Part shown: piece after piece, positions 1-5,122 of the stretch | Layout of the letters: every line of letters begins with the position of its first letter | How positions within the stretch are numbered: the stretch's first letter is position 1 | Program-made: the position numbers and the translations under genes | Notes under the pieces: generated by a model | The model's input: only the letters and a program-made list of their open reading frames with translations | Databases searched by the model: none | Told to the model about the DNA's origin: nothing | Source: Acidobacteriota bacterium | Lineage (GTDB): Bacteria; Acidobacteriota; UBA4820; DSQY01 | Assembly (NCBI GenBank): GCA_021814085.1 | Contig: JAKAJA010000162.1 | Span: 1 to 5,122 of the forward strand | Direction of reading: 5' to 3' | DNA length: 5,122 nt

Positions 1-44
1 TTTTAAGGAGAGAGTCACTGGTTCGAGTCCAGTACGGCCCACCA
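1..44 (+). tRNA. tRNA-Lys(UUU), 3' part (5' truncated by window edge)
   Basis: The visible part starts inside the anticodon loop: T33, anticodon TTT at 2-4, then AA (5-6), the 3' anticodon strand ggaga (7-11), a five-base variable loop (12-16), the T arm actgg-ttcgagt-ccagt (17-33), the acceptor strand acggccc (34-40), discriminator A41 and an encoded CCA (42-44). The TTT anticodon followed by A37 and the GGGCCGU-type acceptor inferred from its 3' partner resemble bacterial tRNA-Lys. A leucine TAA reading was considered and dropped, because the short variable loop excludes a class II tRNA. The 5' half lies outside the window, so the isotype is not checked by full folding. Five bases separate it from the next tRNA, so the two are probably co-transcribed. 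Confidence 0.85.
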
Positions 45-49
45 CAGGC

Positions 50-127
50 GTCCCCATCGTCTAGCCCGGCCTAGGACACCGCCCTTTCACGGCGGCGACA
101 GGGGTTCGAATCCCCTTGGGGACGCCA
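50..127 (+). tRNA. tRNA-Glu(UUC)
   Basis: A complete cloverleaf is visible. The acceptor gtcccca (50-56) pairs with tggggac (117-123). The anticodon arm is ccgcc-ctttcac-ggcgg (79-95) with anticodon TTC at 86-88. The T arm agggg-ttcgaat-cccct spans 100-116. Discriminator G124 is followed by an encoded CCA (125-127). The sequence closely follows the bacterial tRNA-Glu pattern, with a D loop about two bases longer than in E. coli. It lies five bases after tRNA-Lys and is followed by a hairpin terminator, so it is the last gene of a tRNA transcription unit on the + strand. Confidence 0.97.
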
Positions 128-139
128 AGTTGATAAAGG

Positions 140-174
140 TGCGCTTCCCGCGAGGGAAGCGCATTCCTTTTATT
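140..174 (+). terminator. Rho-independent terminator of the tRNA operon, possibly bidirectional
   Basis: A perfect 10-bp stem, tgcgcttccc (140-149) with gggaagcgca (154-163), closes a GCGA (GNRA-type) tetraloop and is followed by the T-rich tract ttccttttatt (164-174). It sits 12 bases after the CCA of tRNA-Glu, a normal place for a tRNA operon terminator. The convergent minus-strand reductase gene stops at 212, so the same stem may also end that operon. The T tract in that direction is poorer (acctttatc), so the + direction should be stronger. Confidence 0.85.
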
Positions 175-211
175 AAGGGCGCTCGGTGCGGCGGCGAGAT
201 CGGCCGAGACC

Positions 212-1189
212 TCAGAGCCAGCCGTTCTCCCGGTACCAGCGCACGGTGAGGGCCAGGGCCTCGTCGAGGGGGGTCGGGGCCGTCCAGCCGAGGACTTCCT
301 GAGCCTTTCCGGGGCTCGCGACCCAGGCGGGGGCGAGCATCTCGATGACCTTTTGCGAGCTGAAGATGTTCGGGCGGCCGCGCAGCCGGCTGGCGAGGTC
401 GGCGACGTGCCCGGCGGCGCGCACCAGTGATTCGGGAAGATGCACCACGCGGTCCCGAGTCCCGAGGGCCGCGGCGATCTTCCGGCCCAACTTGGACCAG
501 GTGACAACTTCGGGACCCGTCAAGTGGAGGACTTCACCCGACCGCATGGGGGTTTCAGCCGCCCTGAGAATCCCCTCGGCGAGGTCCGGGGCGAACACGA
601 GGGAGTAGCTCCGGTCCTTAGCTCCCGGGACCGGCAGGATCCCGCGCCGGGCGATCTGGAAGTATTTGAAGACCTCGCGATCCCTGGGCCCGAATACCAC
701 GGGAGGCCGCAGGATGACCGAGGGGAGCCCAGAGCTTCGCACCCCCCCTTCGGCTTCCAGTTTGCTGCGACCGTACCAAGTCACGGGGTTGGGGGGCGCG
801 TCCTCCAGGATGGGGATCGCCCCGCCTGGGCTGGGCCCCACGGCAGCCAGGCTGGACACGAAGATAAAACGGGAGAGTCCGGGCGAGTGGGTCAGGCAGG
901 CCTCGCACAGCCTGCGCGTTCCGTCGCGGTTCACCCGGACGAGGTCCTCTTCGCGGAGCCCCATGAGGGCTCCCGCCACGTGGAAGACCCAGTCCACTCC
1001 ATCCACGGCGCCGCGCAGGTCGCCATCGGCCCCCAGGTCGCCGCGGACAACCTCCACGCCGAGCCCTTCCAGCGGGGAGAGATCGCTGGTCGGACGGGCG
1101 AGGACGCGCACCTGGTGCCCCGCCTTCGCCAGCAGCTCGCACAGGTGCGAACCTACGAAGCCCTGGCCTCCTGTAACAAGTGCTTGCAT
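212..1189 (-). CDS. cerR: NAD(P)-dependent epimerase/dehydratase-family reductase, likely ceramide reductase CerR
   Basis: This 325-residue extended short-chain dehydrogenase/reductase has a Rossmann dinucleotide motif, TGGQGFVGS, at residues 6-14, an acidic-turn segment VVRGDL (47-52), and the DWVFHVAG strand (66-73). The catalytic triad is Ser113 (in FVSS), Tyr139 and Lys143 in the YGRSK motif. The RPPVVFGPRD stretch (161-170) is typical of the substrate-side half of the family. I infer that it reduces the 3-keto group of N-acylated 3-ketosphinganine, as described for CerR in Caulobacter, because it follows spt and a GNAT acyltransferase in one operon. The family also covers sugar epimerases and 3-beta-hydroxysteroid dehydrogenases, so the substrate is not proven by sequence. 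The ATG lies four bases after the stop of the upstream gene with no clear Shine-Dalgarno, which suggests translational coupling. The first residues lead directly into beta strand 1, supporting this start. No membrane segment is evident. It is the last gene of the operon and converges on the tRNA pair. Confidence 0.85.
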   Translation of the reverse strand: MQALVTGGQGFVGSHLCELLAKAGHQVRVLARPTSDLSPLEGLGVEVVRGDLGADGDLRGAVDGVDWVFHVAGALMGLREEDLVRVNRDGTRRLCEACLTHSPGLSRFIFVSSLAAVGPSPGGAIPILEDAPPNPVTWYGRSKLEAEGGVRSSGLPSVILRPPVVFGPRDREVFKYFQIARRGILPVPGAKDRSYSLVFAPDLAEGILRAAETPMRSGEVLHLTGPEVVTWSKLGRKIAAALGTRDRVVHLPESLVRAAGHVADLASRLRGRPNIFSSQKVIEMLAPAWVASPGKAQEVLGWTAPTPLDEALALTVRWYRENGWL

Positions 1190-1193
1190 GGAA

Positions 1194-2315
1194 TCAGATG
1201 GAACGGTCGTAGACGCGGTAGGTTTTGGCCCGGTCCGCGCCCAGCCGCCGGAGCATGCTGAGCATGGGCTCGTTGTCCTCCAGGACCCATCCCATCTCGG
1301 AGCCGGTTCCCACGGCGTTGCGGATGAGGTGATGGACGAGGATGACCTCGATGCCCCGCCTCCGGTGTTCTGGGAGGACGCCCATGGCGATGGTCCTCAG
1401 CCGCGTGCACTTCCGCACCTTGAGCTTCCAGAGAATTTGGAGGAGTCCGAAAGGGAAGAGGCGTCCCCGCGCCAGCTTGATGGCCTGGTTCGCGTCGGGG
1501 ACCGAGATCGAGAACCCGGCGGGCTTTCCGTCTATCTCGGCGACGAAGGCGAAGCGGTTGTCCACGAGGGGTTTCAGTTCCTTGGCGATGAAGGCCAGCT
1601 CCCGGTCGGTCCAGGGGACGAAGCCCCAGTTCCTTGCCCATGCCGAGTTGTAGCAGGTCCTCACGAACTCGAGTTCCCTGGGGAAGCGTCCCATGTCGAA
1701 GGGCCGGATCTTTATGCGCCCGCGCTCCTGGAGCTTGTCTGCCACGGCGTCGATCTGGCCCCTGTAGTTGGCTTCGGTCAGACTGAAGGCGTAGAGGTCC
1801 TTCGCCTTCGTGAACCCCGCGGCCTCGAACAGGCCGCCGAAGTATGTATGGTTGTAAGGCATCATGATCGTGGGATCGTCGTCGAAGCCGTCCACCAGGA
1901 GCCCCACGATGTCGTTGGTGGTGAAGTTCACGGGGCCCCGCATGACGCCCTTGCCCTCGTTCTTGAGCCAACCGGCGGCGGCGGCGTAAAGCGCATCCGC
2001 AACAGCCTGGTCGCCGACACACTCAAAGAGGCCGAAGAAACCCACGTGCCGGTCCTCGGGGTGATACTCCCCGTAGCGGCTGTTGTTGATCGCCGCGATC
2101 GTCCCCACCACATCGGCCCCGCGCAGAGCAATAAAAAGCTGGATGCGGGCGTATTCGAACACGGGGTTCTTGCGGGGGTCGAGGAACTCCCGCCGCTCCA
2201 GGAGCAGGGGCGGGCACCAGTGCGGCGAACCTTCATAGAGACGGAAGGGGAAGCGTATGAACGCCTCCACGTCCGCGCGCCCGGAGACAGGCCGTGTCCA
2301 GAGGCCGTCCTGCAT
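1194..2315 (-). CDS. bcerS: GNAT-superfamily acyltransferase, likely bacterial ceramide synthase bCerS
   Basis: This 373-residue protein ends in a recognisable GNAT domain. Strand FAFVAEIDGKPAGF (255-268) is followed by the acyl-CoA-binding motif A region RTIAMGVLPEHRRRGIE (307-323) and the WVLEDNEPMLSMLRRLGA segment (343-360) typical of the GNAT C-terminal half. The N-terminal half (about 5-178) also reads like a GNAT fold, with an IALRGADVVGTIAAI strand pair (62-76), VGFFGLFEC (91-99), and FGGLFEAAGF (159-168) resembling the family's F/Y-x-x-x-GF end, but without a RxxGxG motif. The tandem arrangement is an inference. No signal peptide or membrane helix is obvious, so it is probably cytoplasmic or peripheral. 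In Caulobacter a GNAT protein N-acylates 3-ketosphinganine; lying between spt and a reductase, this gene is the best candidate for that step. Related GNAT proteins are widespread and mostly uncharacterised, so other acyl acceptors are possible. Its ATG lies six bases after the spt stop, in the same frame and without a strong Shine-Dalgarno. Confidence 0.8.
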   Translation of the reverse strand: MQDGLWTRPVSGRADVEAFIRFPFRLYEGSPHWCPPLLLERREFLDPRKNPVFEYARIQLFIALRGADVVGTIAAINNSRYGEYHPEDRHVGFFGLFECVGDQAVADALYAAAAGWLKNEGKGVMRGPVNFTTNDIVGLLVDGFDDDPTIMMPYNHTYFGGLFEAAGFTKAKDLYAFSLTEANYRGQIDAVADKLQERGRIKIRPFDMGRFPRELEFVRTCYNSAWARNWGFVPWTDRELAFIAKELKPLVDNRFAFVAEIDGKPAGFSISVPDANQAIKLARGRLFPFGLLQILWKLKVRKCTRLRTIAMGVLPEHRRRGIEVILVHHLIRNAVGTGSEMGWVLEDNEPMLSMLRRLGADRAKTYRVYDRSI

Positions 2316-2321
2316 GGCTGG

Positions 2322-3617
2322 CTACTTGGAGTATCCGAAGCGGCGAGCCGCCCGTCCGAAGATGTCCAGTGCCCCCTTGAGCTGTTTCGTCGTGTGTCCG
2401 GCCGTTACCGAGATCCGGAGCATGCAACGGCCCGGGGGGACCGCCGGGGGGACGATGGGGTTGACGAAGATGCCCGCCTCCTGGACGAACTGCCACACCT
2501 TGAAGCAGCGCTCGAGGTCGCCGAGGAACACGGGGATGATGGGCGTCTCGGATTCGCCCGTGTCGAACCCGAGAGCCTCAAGCCCGCCTTTCATGAGCCT
2601 GGCGTTCTCCCAGAGCCGTTCGATCCGTTCGGGCTCCTGCTCCATCACCTCGAGCGCGCCCAGGACGGCCGCGACGCTGGCGGGAGCCGCCGACGCGGAG
2701 AACATGTAGGGCCGCGCGCAGTGCTTCAGGTAGTTGATGACGCGTTCGCTGCTCGCGACGAAGCCGCCGATGGCCGCGAAGGACTTGGAGAAGGTCCCCA
2801 TGATCAGGTCCACGTCGTCCGTGAGGCCAAAATGGGCTGCCGTGCCGGCGCCGCCCTCGCCCAGCACCCCCGTGGCGTGGGCGTCATCCACCATCACCTG
2901 GGCCCCGTGCAGCTTGGCGAGCCGCACGATCTCGGGGAGCTTGCAGATGTCCCCCTCCATGGAGAAGATGCCGTCGGTGACGATGAGCTTGCCGGCGCCA
3001 TCGGGCAGCTTCGCGAGCTGCCTCTCGAGATCCCTCATGTCGCTGTGGTTGTACCGGAGCATCTTCCCTTGGGAAATCTGGCATCCGTCCACGATGGAGG
3101 CGTGGTTGATCTTGTCGGAGAGGATGTACTGGCCGCGGTGGACGAGGGTCGAGATGACGCCCGTGTTGGTCTGGAAGCCCGTGGGGAAAATGAGGGCCGA
3201 CTCCTTGCCGACGAGATTGGCGAGGCGGCGTTCGACCTCCAGGTGGATGGGCAGGGTGCCGTTGAGGAATCGCGATCCGGAACAGCCCGTTCCGTACTTG
3301 TGAATGGCCTCTATAGCGCGGGCTTTGACGTGCGGGTGCGTAGTCAGCTCCAGGTAGGAATTCGACCCGAGCATCAACATCTTCTTCCCGTCGATCAGGA
3401 CCTCCGTGTCCTGCCCGTTTTCGATGACCCGGTGGTAGGGGTAATTGCCCATCTCCTTGAGTTCGTCAGCACGCGTGAACCGCGCGCACTTCTCGAAAAG
3501 GTTCTTCCGCCTTCCGGCCCTCGCCTTGGGAGCCGGGCCTTCCGCGTCGGCATGCGAGGGATGCGCCTTCTCGCTTGATAGGGCGGTCATTGGCGATCCC
3601 ACGTTCATGTCCGTCAT
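2322..3617 (-). CDS. spt: Serine palmitoyltransferase (alpha-oxoamine synthase family, PLP-dependent)
   Basis: A 431-residue fold-type I PLP enzyme. Lys278 in TFSKSF is the Schiff-base lysine, His172 in NHAS stacks on the cofactor, and Asp244 and His247 in VDDAH bind the PLP ring. The intervals (172-244, 244-247, 247-278) equal those between His159, Asp231, His234 and Lys265 of Sphingomonas Spt, a constant offset of 13. GSNSYLELTTHP (84-95) and YGTGCSGSRFLNGT (108-121) are family signatures, and Arg401 in LRISV is in the place of the substrate-carboxylate-binding arginine. Expected reaction: L-serine plus a long-chain acyl thioester gives 3-ketosphinganine, CO2 and free carrier. BioF and Kbl are the alternatives; the acyltransferase and reductase that follow favour Spt. 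The first ~38 residues are a low-complexity, Ala/Pro/Lys-rich extension before the conserved domain. The ATG at 3617 is chosen over Met4 and Met10 because of the GAGG eight bases upstream. It is soluble, with no membrane helix seen, and is the first gene of the inferred operon. Confidence 0.9.
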   Translation of the reverse strand: MTDMNVGSPMTALSSEKAHPSHADAEGPAPKARAGRRKNLFEKCARFTRADELKEMGNYPYHRVIENGQDTEVLIDGKKMLMLGSNSYLELTTHPHVKARAIEAIHKYGTGCSGSRFLNGTLPIHLEVERRLANLVGKESALIFPTGFQTNTGVISTLVHRGQYILSDKINHASIVDGCQISQGKMLRYNHSDMRDLERQLAKLPDGAGKLIVTDGIFSMEGDICKLPEIVRLAKLHGAQVMVDDAHATGVLGEGGAGTAAHFGLTDDVDLIMGTFSKSFAAIGGFVASSERVINYLKHCARPYMFSASAAPASVAAVLGALEVMEQEPERIERLWENARLMKGGLEALGFDTGESETPIIPVFLGDLERCFKVWQFVQEAGIFVNPIVPPAVPPGRCMLRISVTAGHTTKQLKGALDIFGRAARRFGYSK

Positions 3618-3625
3618 TCACCCAC

Positions 3626-3629
3626 CCTC
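3626..3629 (-). promoter_or_regulatory. Shine-Dalgarno of spt (decides the start)
   Basis: On the minus strand a GAGG lies eight bases before the ATG at 3617. The internal ATG candidate at codon 4 has no comparable site, and codon 10 has only a weak GGGA. This supports initiation at 3617 and hence the N-terminal extension of Spt. The two following genes lack such a site and probably depend on translational coupling. Confidence 0.6.
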
Positions 3630-3672
3630 AATCCTTTTCATTCTTCGAAGGTCTGACCATGGCCAGTGCATC

Positions 3673-3688
3673 GCCTTCAAGAGAAGGC
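3673..3688 (-). promoter_or_regulatory. Hairpin in the spt 5' leader
   Basis: On the minus strand GCCTTC (3688-3683) pairs perfectly with GAAGGC (3678-3673) across a TCTT tetraloop. It lies 55 bases before the spt start. No T run follows, so it is not a terminator. It could stabilise the mRNA or hide the GAAGG just before the ATG at 3671, which opens a 17-codon leader frame. The structure is seen in the sequence; the role is a guess. Confidence 0.35.
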
Positions 3689-3787
3689 TTGGGGGGCAGG
3701 GGAACGGACGCGCTAGCCAACATTCCGGTCGTTTCCTTTTCGACCTGAAGCATTAAGTGCCTCGGAGTGGACCCCTGACCCGCTGCC

Positions 3788-3816
3788 ATTTTAACACTTT
3801 GGAGGAGCTTTAGAAA
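3788..3816 (-). promoter_or_regulatory. Candidate sigma70-type promoter for the spt operon
   Basis: On the minus strand TAAAAT (3793-3788) matches the -10 consensus at five of six positions and lies 17 bases after TTTCTA (3816-3811), which matches the -35 consensus at three of six. The predicted transcript would start near 3780 and carry a leader of about 160 bases before spt. The -35 match is poor and the promoter preferences of this organism are unknown, so this is only a candidate. Confidence 0.25.
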
Positions 3817-3851
3817 TGGGCTCCCGCACCCATAATGGATATGGGTCCCAT
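3816..3851. repeat. Nested inverted repeat in the intergenic region
   Basis: An inner perfect repeat, acccata (3828-3834) and tatgggt (3840-3846), has a five-base loop. An outer pair, atggg (3816-3820) and cccat (3847-3851), can extend it across a seven-base bulge on one side. It may fold in RNA from either strand or be a protein-binding site. There is no T run to make it a terminator. Confidence 0.4.
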
Positions 3852-3869
3852 CCCCATTGGCCATTCGGC

Positions 3870-3893
3870 CCAAAATCGCCCCAAAAGTGGGGC
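3870..3893 (-). terminator. Possible weak terminator after the LolA-like gene
   Basis: Reading the minus strand, GCCCC (3893-3889) and GGGGC (3882-3878) form a 5-bp stem around ACTTTT, followed by GATTTTGGG. It lies 31 bases beyond the LolA-like stop codon at 3925, the expected place for a terminator. The stem is short and the T run has only four bases, so termination may be partial and read-through into spt is conceivable. Confidence 0.35.
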
Positions 3894-3924
3894 AAATCGC
3901 CCTCTTTCTTCTCGTTGCGCCGTC

Positions 3925-4725
3925 CTATTTGGAGGGTCGGAGTTCGGGGGATGATGTGAAAATCCGCTTGAGGGCCTCTGGGGTGAACTGTTCCGCGGGG
4001 ACCTCGATGTCGCGCTCGGACCTCGTTCCTTCGAGCGTGGTCCGGCCGCGGCCCCCCACGGAATCCACGACCATGACGGCGGCCGCCCAGGAACCGGGCG
4101 ACTGCTTGACGACCTTGGCCGCCAGGAAGCGCTTGACCAGGGCGCCATCTTTGCCGAACTTCTCTACCATGATGGGCAGGGCGATATCGGGGGCGATCCA
4201 GCTCTTGACGAGGGAGTAGTCCGTGGCGGTGCCCGCCCCGGGGCGGGACTCGATGATCACGCACTGGCGCCCCGACACCTTCTCCTCCCCTACGATCTTC
4301 TGGCGCGGCCAGCGCCAGTAGGCCTCCGCCACATCCTCCACCGTGACGCCGGTTCCGAACAGAGGCTGGGACATGACCTTCGGGGTGAGAGGGACTTGGA
4401 TGTCTGGCGGCTCGAAAAGGAATCCGCTTACCTTCCCGACGGCCGAGGTCTCCACTACGAGGGCCCGCCCCATGGCCTCCTTGGGCCAGAGGATCTGGTA
4501 GAGCATCCTGGTCGATTCGCCCTCACGCCGGCCCTTGATGACCAGCTGCATGACCTCCGGGGTCTTAGATCCGGGGGTGGTCTTGATCAGCTTGGCCCGG
4601 GTGCGGAAGCCCGAGGTCCTCTGCGCGGCCTCCACCTTGGCGATGAGCTGATCCGCGGTGAGTCCCTGGGCGACGGTCCCGAGGCCCAGCGACAGGGATG
4701 CAAGGAGGATGCCCAGGCGCCTCAT
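3925..4725 (-). CDS. Exported LolA-like protein (outer membrane lipoprotein-sorting protein family)
   Basis: A 266-residue protein with a Sec-type signal peptide: MRRLGILLASLSLGLG then VAQG, with cleavage likely near residues 19-22. No lipobox cysteine is present, so a soluble periplasmic protein is expected. The mature part resembles the LolA-like family annotated as outer membrane lipoprotein-sorting protein: RMLYQILWPKEAMGRALVVE (73-92), the segment LFGTGVTVEDV (122-132) in the place of the family's SDFSYED-like motif, GRQCVIIESRPG (152-163), and SWIAPDIALPIMVEKFGKDG (175-194). By family analogy it forms an open beta-barrel half that holds a lipid or lipoprotein acyl chain. The frame stays open upstream to 4992, but the start at 4725 is preferred because it begins the signal peptide, has GAGG six bases upstream, and overlaps the permease stop as ATGA. 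It is therefore translationally coupled to the ABC permease and probably works with it. The true cargo is unknown. Confidence 0.85.
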   Translation of the reverse strand: MRRLGILLASLSLGLGTVAQGLTADQLIAKVEAAQRTSGFRTRAKLIKTTPGSKTPEVMQLVIKGRREGESTRMLYQILWPKEAMGRALVVETSAVGKVSGFLFEPPDIQVPLTPKVMSQPLFGTGVTVEDVAEAYWRWPRQKIVGEEKVSGRQCVIIESRPGAGTATDYSLVKSWIAPDIALPIMVEKFGKDGALVKRFLAAKVVKQSPGSWAAAVMVVDSVGGRGRTTLEGTRSERDIEVPAEQFTPEALKRIFTSSPELRPSK

Positions 4726-5122
4726 TCGTACCTCAGGGCCTCGTTGGGGTGCAGGCGCGAGGCGCGGTAGGCGGGGTAGAGCCCCCCCAGGACTCCCAAC
4801 CCGAGGGCGACGCCGCCGGCGATCAGGAAGAGCCTGGGGCTCATCTCGCCCTCGATCTTCCCCCGCATCCAGGGGAGCAGCTCGATGAGCTTCACGGACA
4901 GGACTCCGAACCCCGTGCCCACGAGACCGCCCAGGAAGCTGAGGGCGGTGGCCTCGTAGAGGATCATGCGGACGATCCGGCTCCTCTTCCAACCGATGGC
5001 CAGCAGGATGCCGATCTCGTGGGTGCGCTCGAAGACGCTCATGAGCACGGTGTTCATCACGCCCACGGCGCCCACGAAGAGCGCCAGGAGGGAGGTGGCC
5101 CAGCTCATGGCCTTTGCGAGCT
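4722..5122 (-). CDS. MacB/FtsX-type ABC transporter permease, C-terminal part (5' truncated)
   Basis: About 132 residues are visible, and the frame is still open at the window edge, so the methionine at 5108 is internal (LAKA precedes it). Three hydrophobic helices lie at about visible residues 8-29, 54-76 and 96-116, the usual C-terminal three of a MacB/FtsX/LolC-type permease. Between the first two is the family coupling-helix segment ERTHEIGILLAIGWKR (31-46). The end, YPAYRASRLHPNEALRYE, is the characteristic C-terminus of these permeases. It sits in the inner membrane and would pair with an ATPase encoded further upstream, outside the window. The stop overlaps the start of the LolA-like gene by four bases, so the two likely form one lipid or lipoprotein handling system. 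MacB, LolC/E and related antimicrobial or lipid exporters cannot be told apart from this part. Confidence 0.92.
   Translation of the reverse strand, partial: LAKAMSWATSLLALFVGAVGVMNTVLMSVFERTHEIGILLAIGWKRSRIVRMILYEATALSFLGGLVGTGFGVLSVKLIELLPWMRGKIEGEMSPRLFLIAGGVALGLGVLGGLYPAYRASRLHPNEALRYE

Larger units (their letters stand above)
3618..3924. other. Intergenic leader between the LolA-like gene and spt
   Basis: These 307 bases are visibly less G+C-rich than the flanking genes. They hold a short hairpin just past the LolA-like stop (3878-3893), a nested inverted repeat (3816-3851), a weak promoter-like pair on the minus strand (3788-3816), a perfect 6-bp hairpin (3673-3688) and the spt ribosome-binding site. 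A minus-strand open frame of 81 codons (3628-3873) ends ten bases before spt, but it has no ribosome-binding site, mixed third-position composition and no recognisable domain, so I do not call it a gene. The most economical reading is that transcription of the upstream pair ends here and the spt operon starts here. Confidence 0.6.

Noticed and set aside
50..127. tRNA-Glu as an integration site for an island carrying the ceramide operon
   Set aside because: I found no second copy of the tRNA 3' end, no integrase and no mobile element in the window. The operon converges on the tRNA with an ordinary terminator between. Flanks outside the window could change this.
61..507. A minus-strand 148-codon frame whose end reads GIRTPVAAVKGRC
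   Set aside because: This is the well-known spurious protein produced by translating the antisense strand of tRNA-Glu. It also overlaps the reductase gene.
618..1142. A minus-strand 174-codon frame inside the reductase gene
   Set aside because: It is an out-of-frame Arg/Pro/Gly-rich shadow of the reductase, which has a full set of family motifs in the other frame.
666..3578. A 970-codon open frame on the + strand across the whole ceramide operon
   Set aside because: It is antisense to three well-supported genes. Over spt and bcerS it lies in exact codon register, where stops appear only opposite TTA, CTA or TCA codons, which are very rare in this high-G+C gene set. It ends at 3576-3578, exactly opposite the TCA for Ser14 of Spt. 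It passes the spt-bcerS junction only because those genes share a frame. No domain is recognisable.
3628..3873. An 81-codon minus-strand frame ending ten bases before spt
   Set aside because: It has no ribosome-binding site at any of its Met codons, its third-position G+C is lower than in the flanking genes, its product resembles no family, and it runs through the hairpin cluster. The position next to spt is its only support.
4726..4992. An 89-codon N-terminal extension of the LolA-like gene
   Set aside because: This stretch overlaps the permease coding sequence in another frame. The start at 4725 has a signal peptide, a GAGG site and the ATGA overlap.

Overview
The window comes from a high-G+C, Gram-negative-type (diderm) bacterium. 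Codon third positions are strongly G/C, the tRNA genes carry an encoded CCA, and one gene encodes an exported LolA-like protein of the kind found with an outer membrane. Deltaproteobacteria in the broad sense or Acidobacteriota would fit, but the sequence alone does not fix the phylum.

Layout. Positions 1-127 (+ strand) hold the 3' half of a tRNA-Lys(UUU) and a complete tRNA-Glu(UUC), closed by a strong hairpin terminator (140-174). All protein genes lie on the minus strand and converge on the tRNAs. In transcription order they are: the C-terminal part of a MacB/FtsX-type ABC transporter permease (runs off the window at 5122); a secreted LolA-like protein that overlaps it in an ATGA junction; a roughly 300-bp less G+C-rich intergenic region with several hairpins; then three tightly packed genes, a serine palmitoyltransferase-like alpha-oxoamine synthase (spt), a GNAT-fold acyltransferase (bcerS-like) and an extended-SDR NAD(P)-dependent reductase/epimerase (cerR-like), with gaps of 6 and 4 bp.

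The three-gene set matches the bacterial ceramide route worked out in Caulobacter. There Spt condenses serine with an acyl thioester to 3-ketosphinganine, bCerS (a GNAT protein unrelated to eukaryotic ceramide synthase) N-acylates it, and CerR reduces the keto group to give dihydroceramide. Here all three steps would be encoded in about 3.4 kb as one operon. The alpha-oxoamine synthase assignment is firm from its residues. The two partner assignments rest on fold plus operon context. The upstream permease/LolA-like pair could move a lipid or lipoprotein through the envelope; a link to the sphingolipid operon is only positional. No acyl carrier protein, acyl-CoA ligase or head-group enzyme is visible, and I saw no mobile elements or CRISPR arrays.
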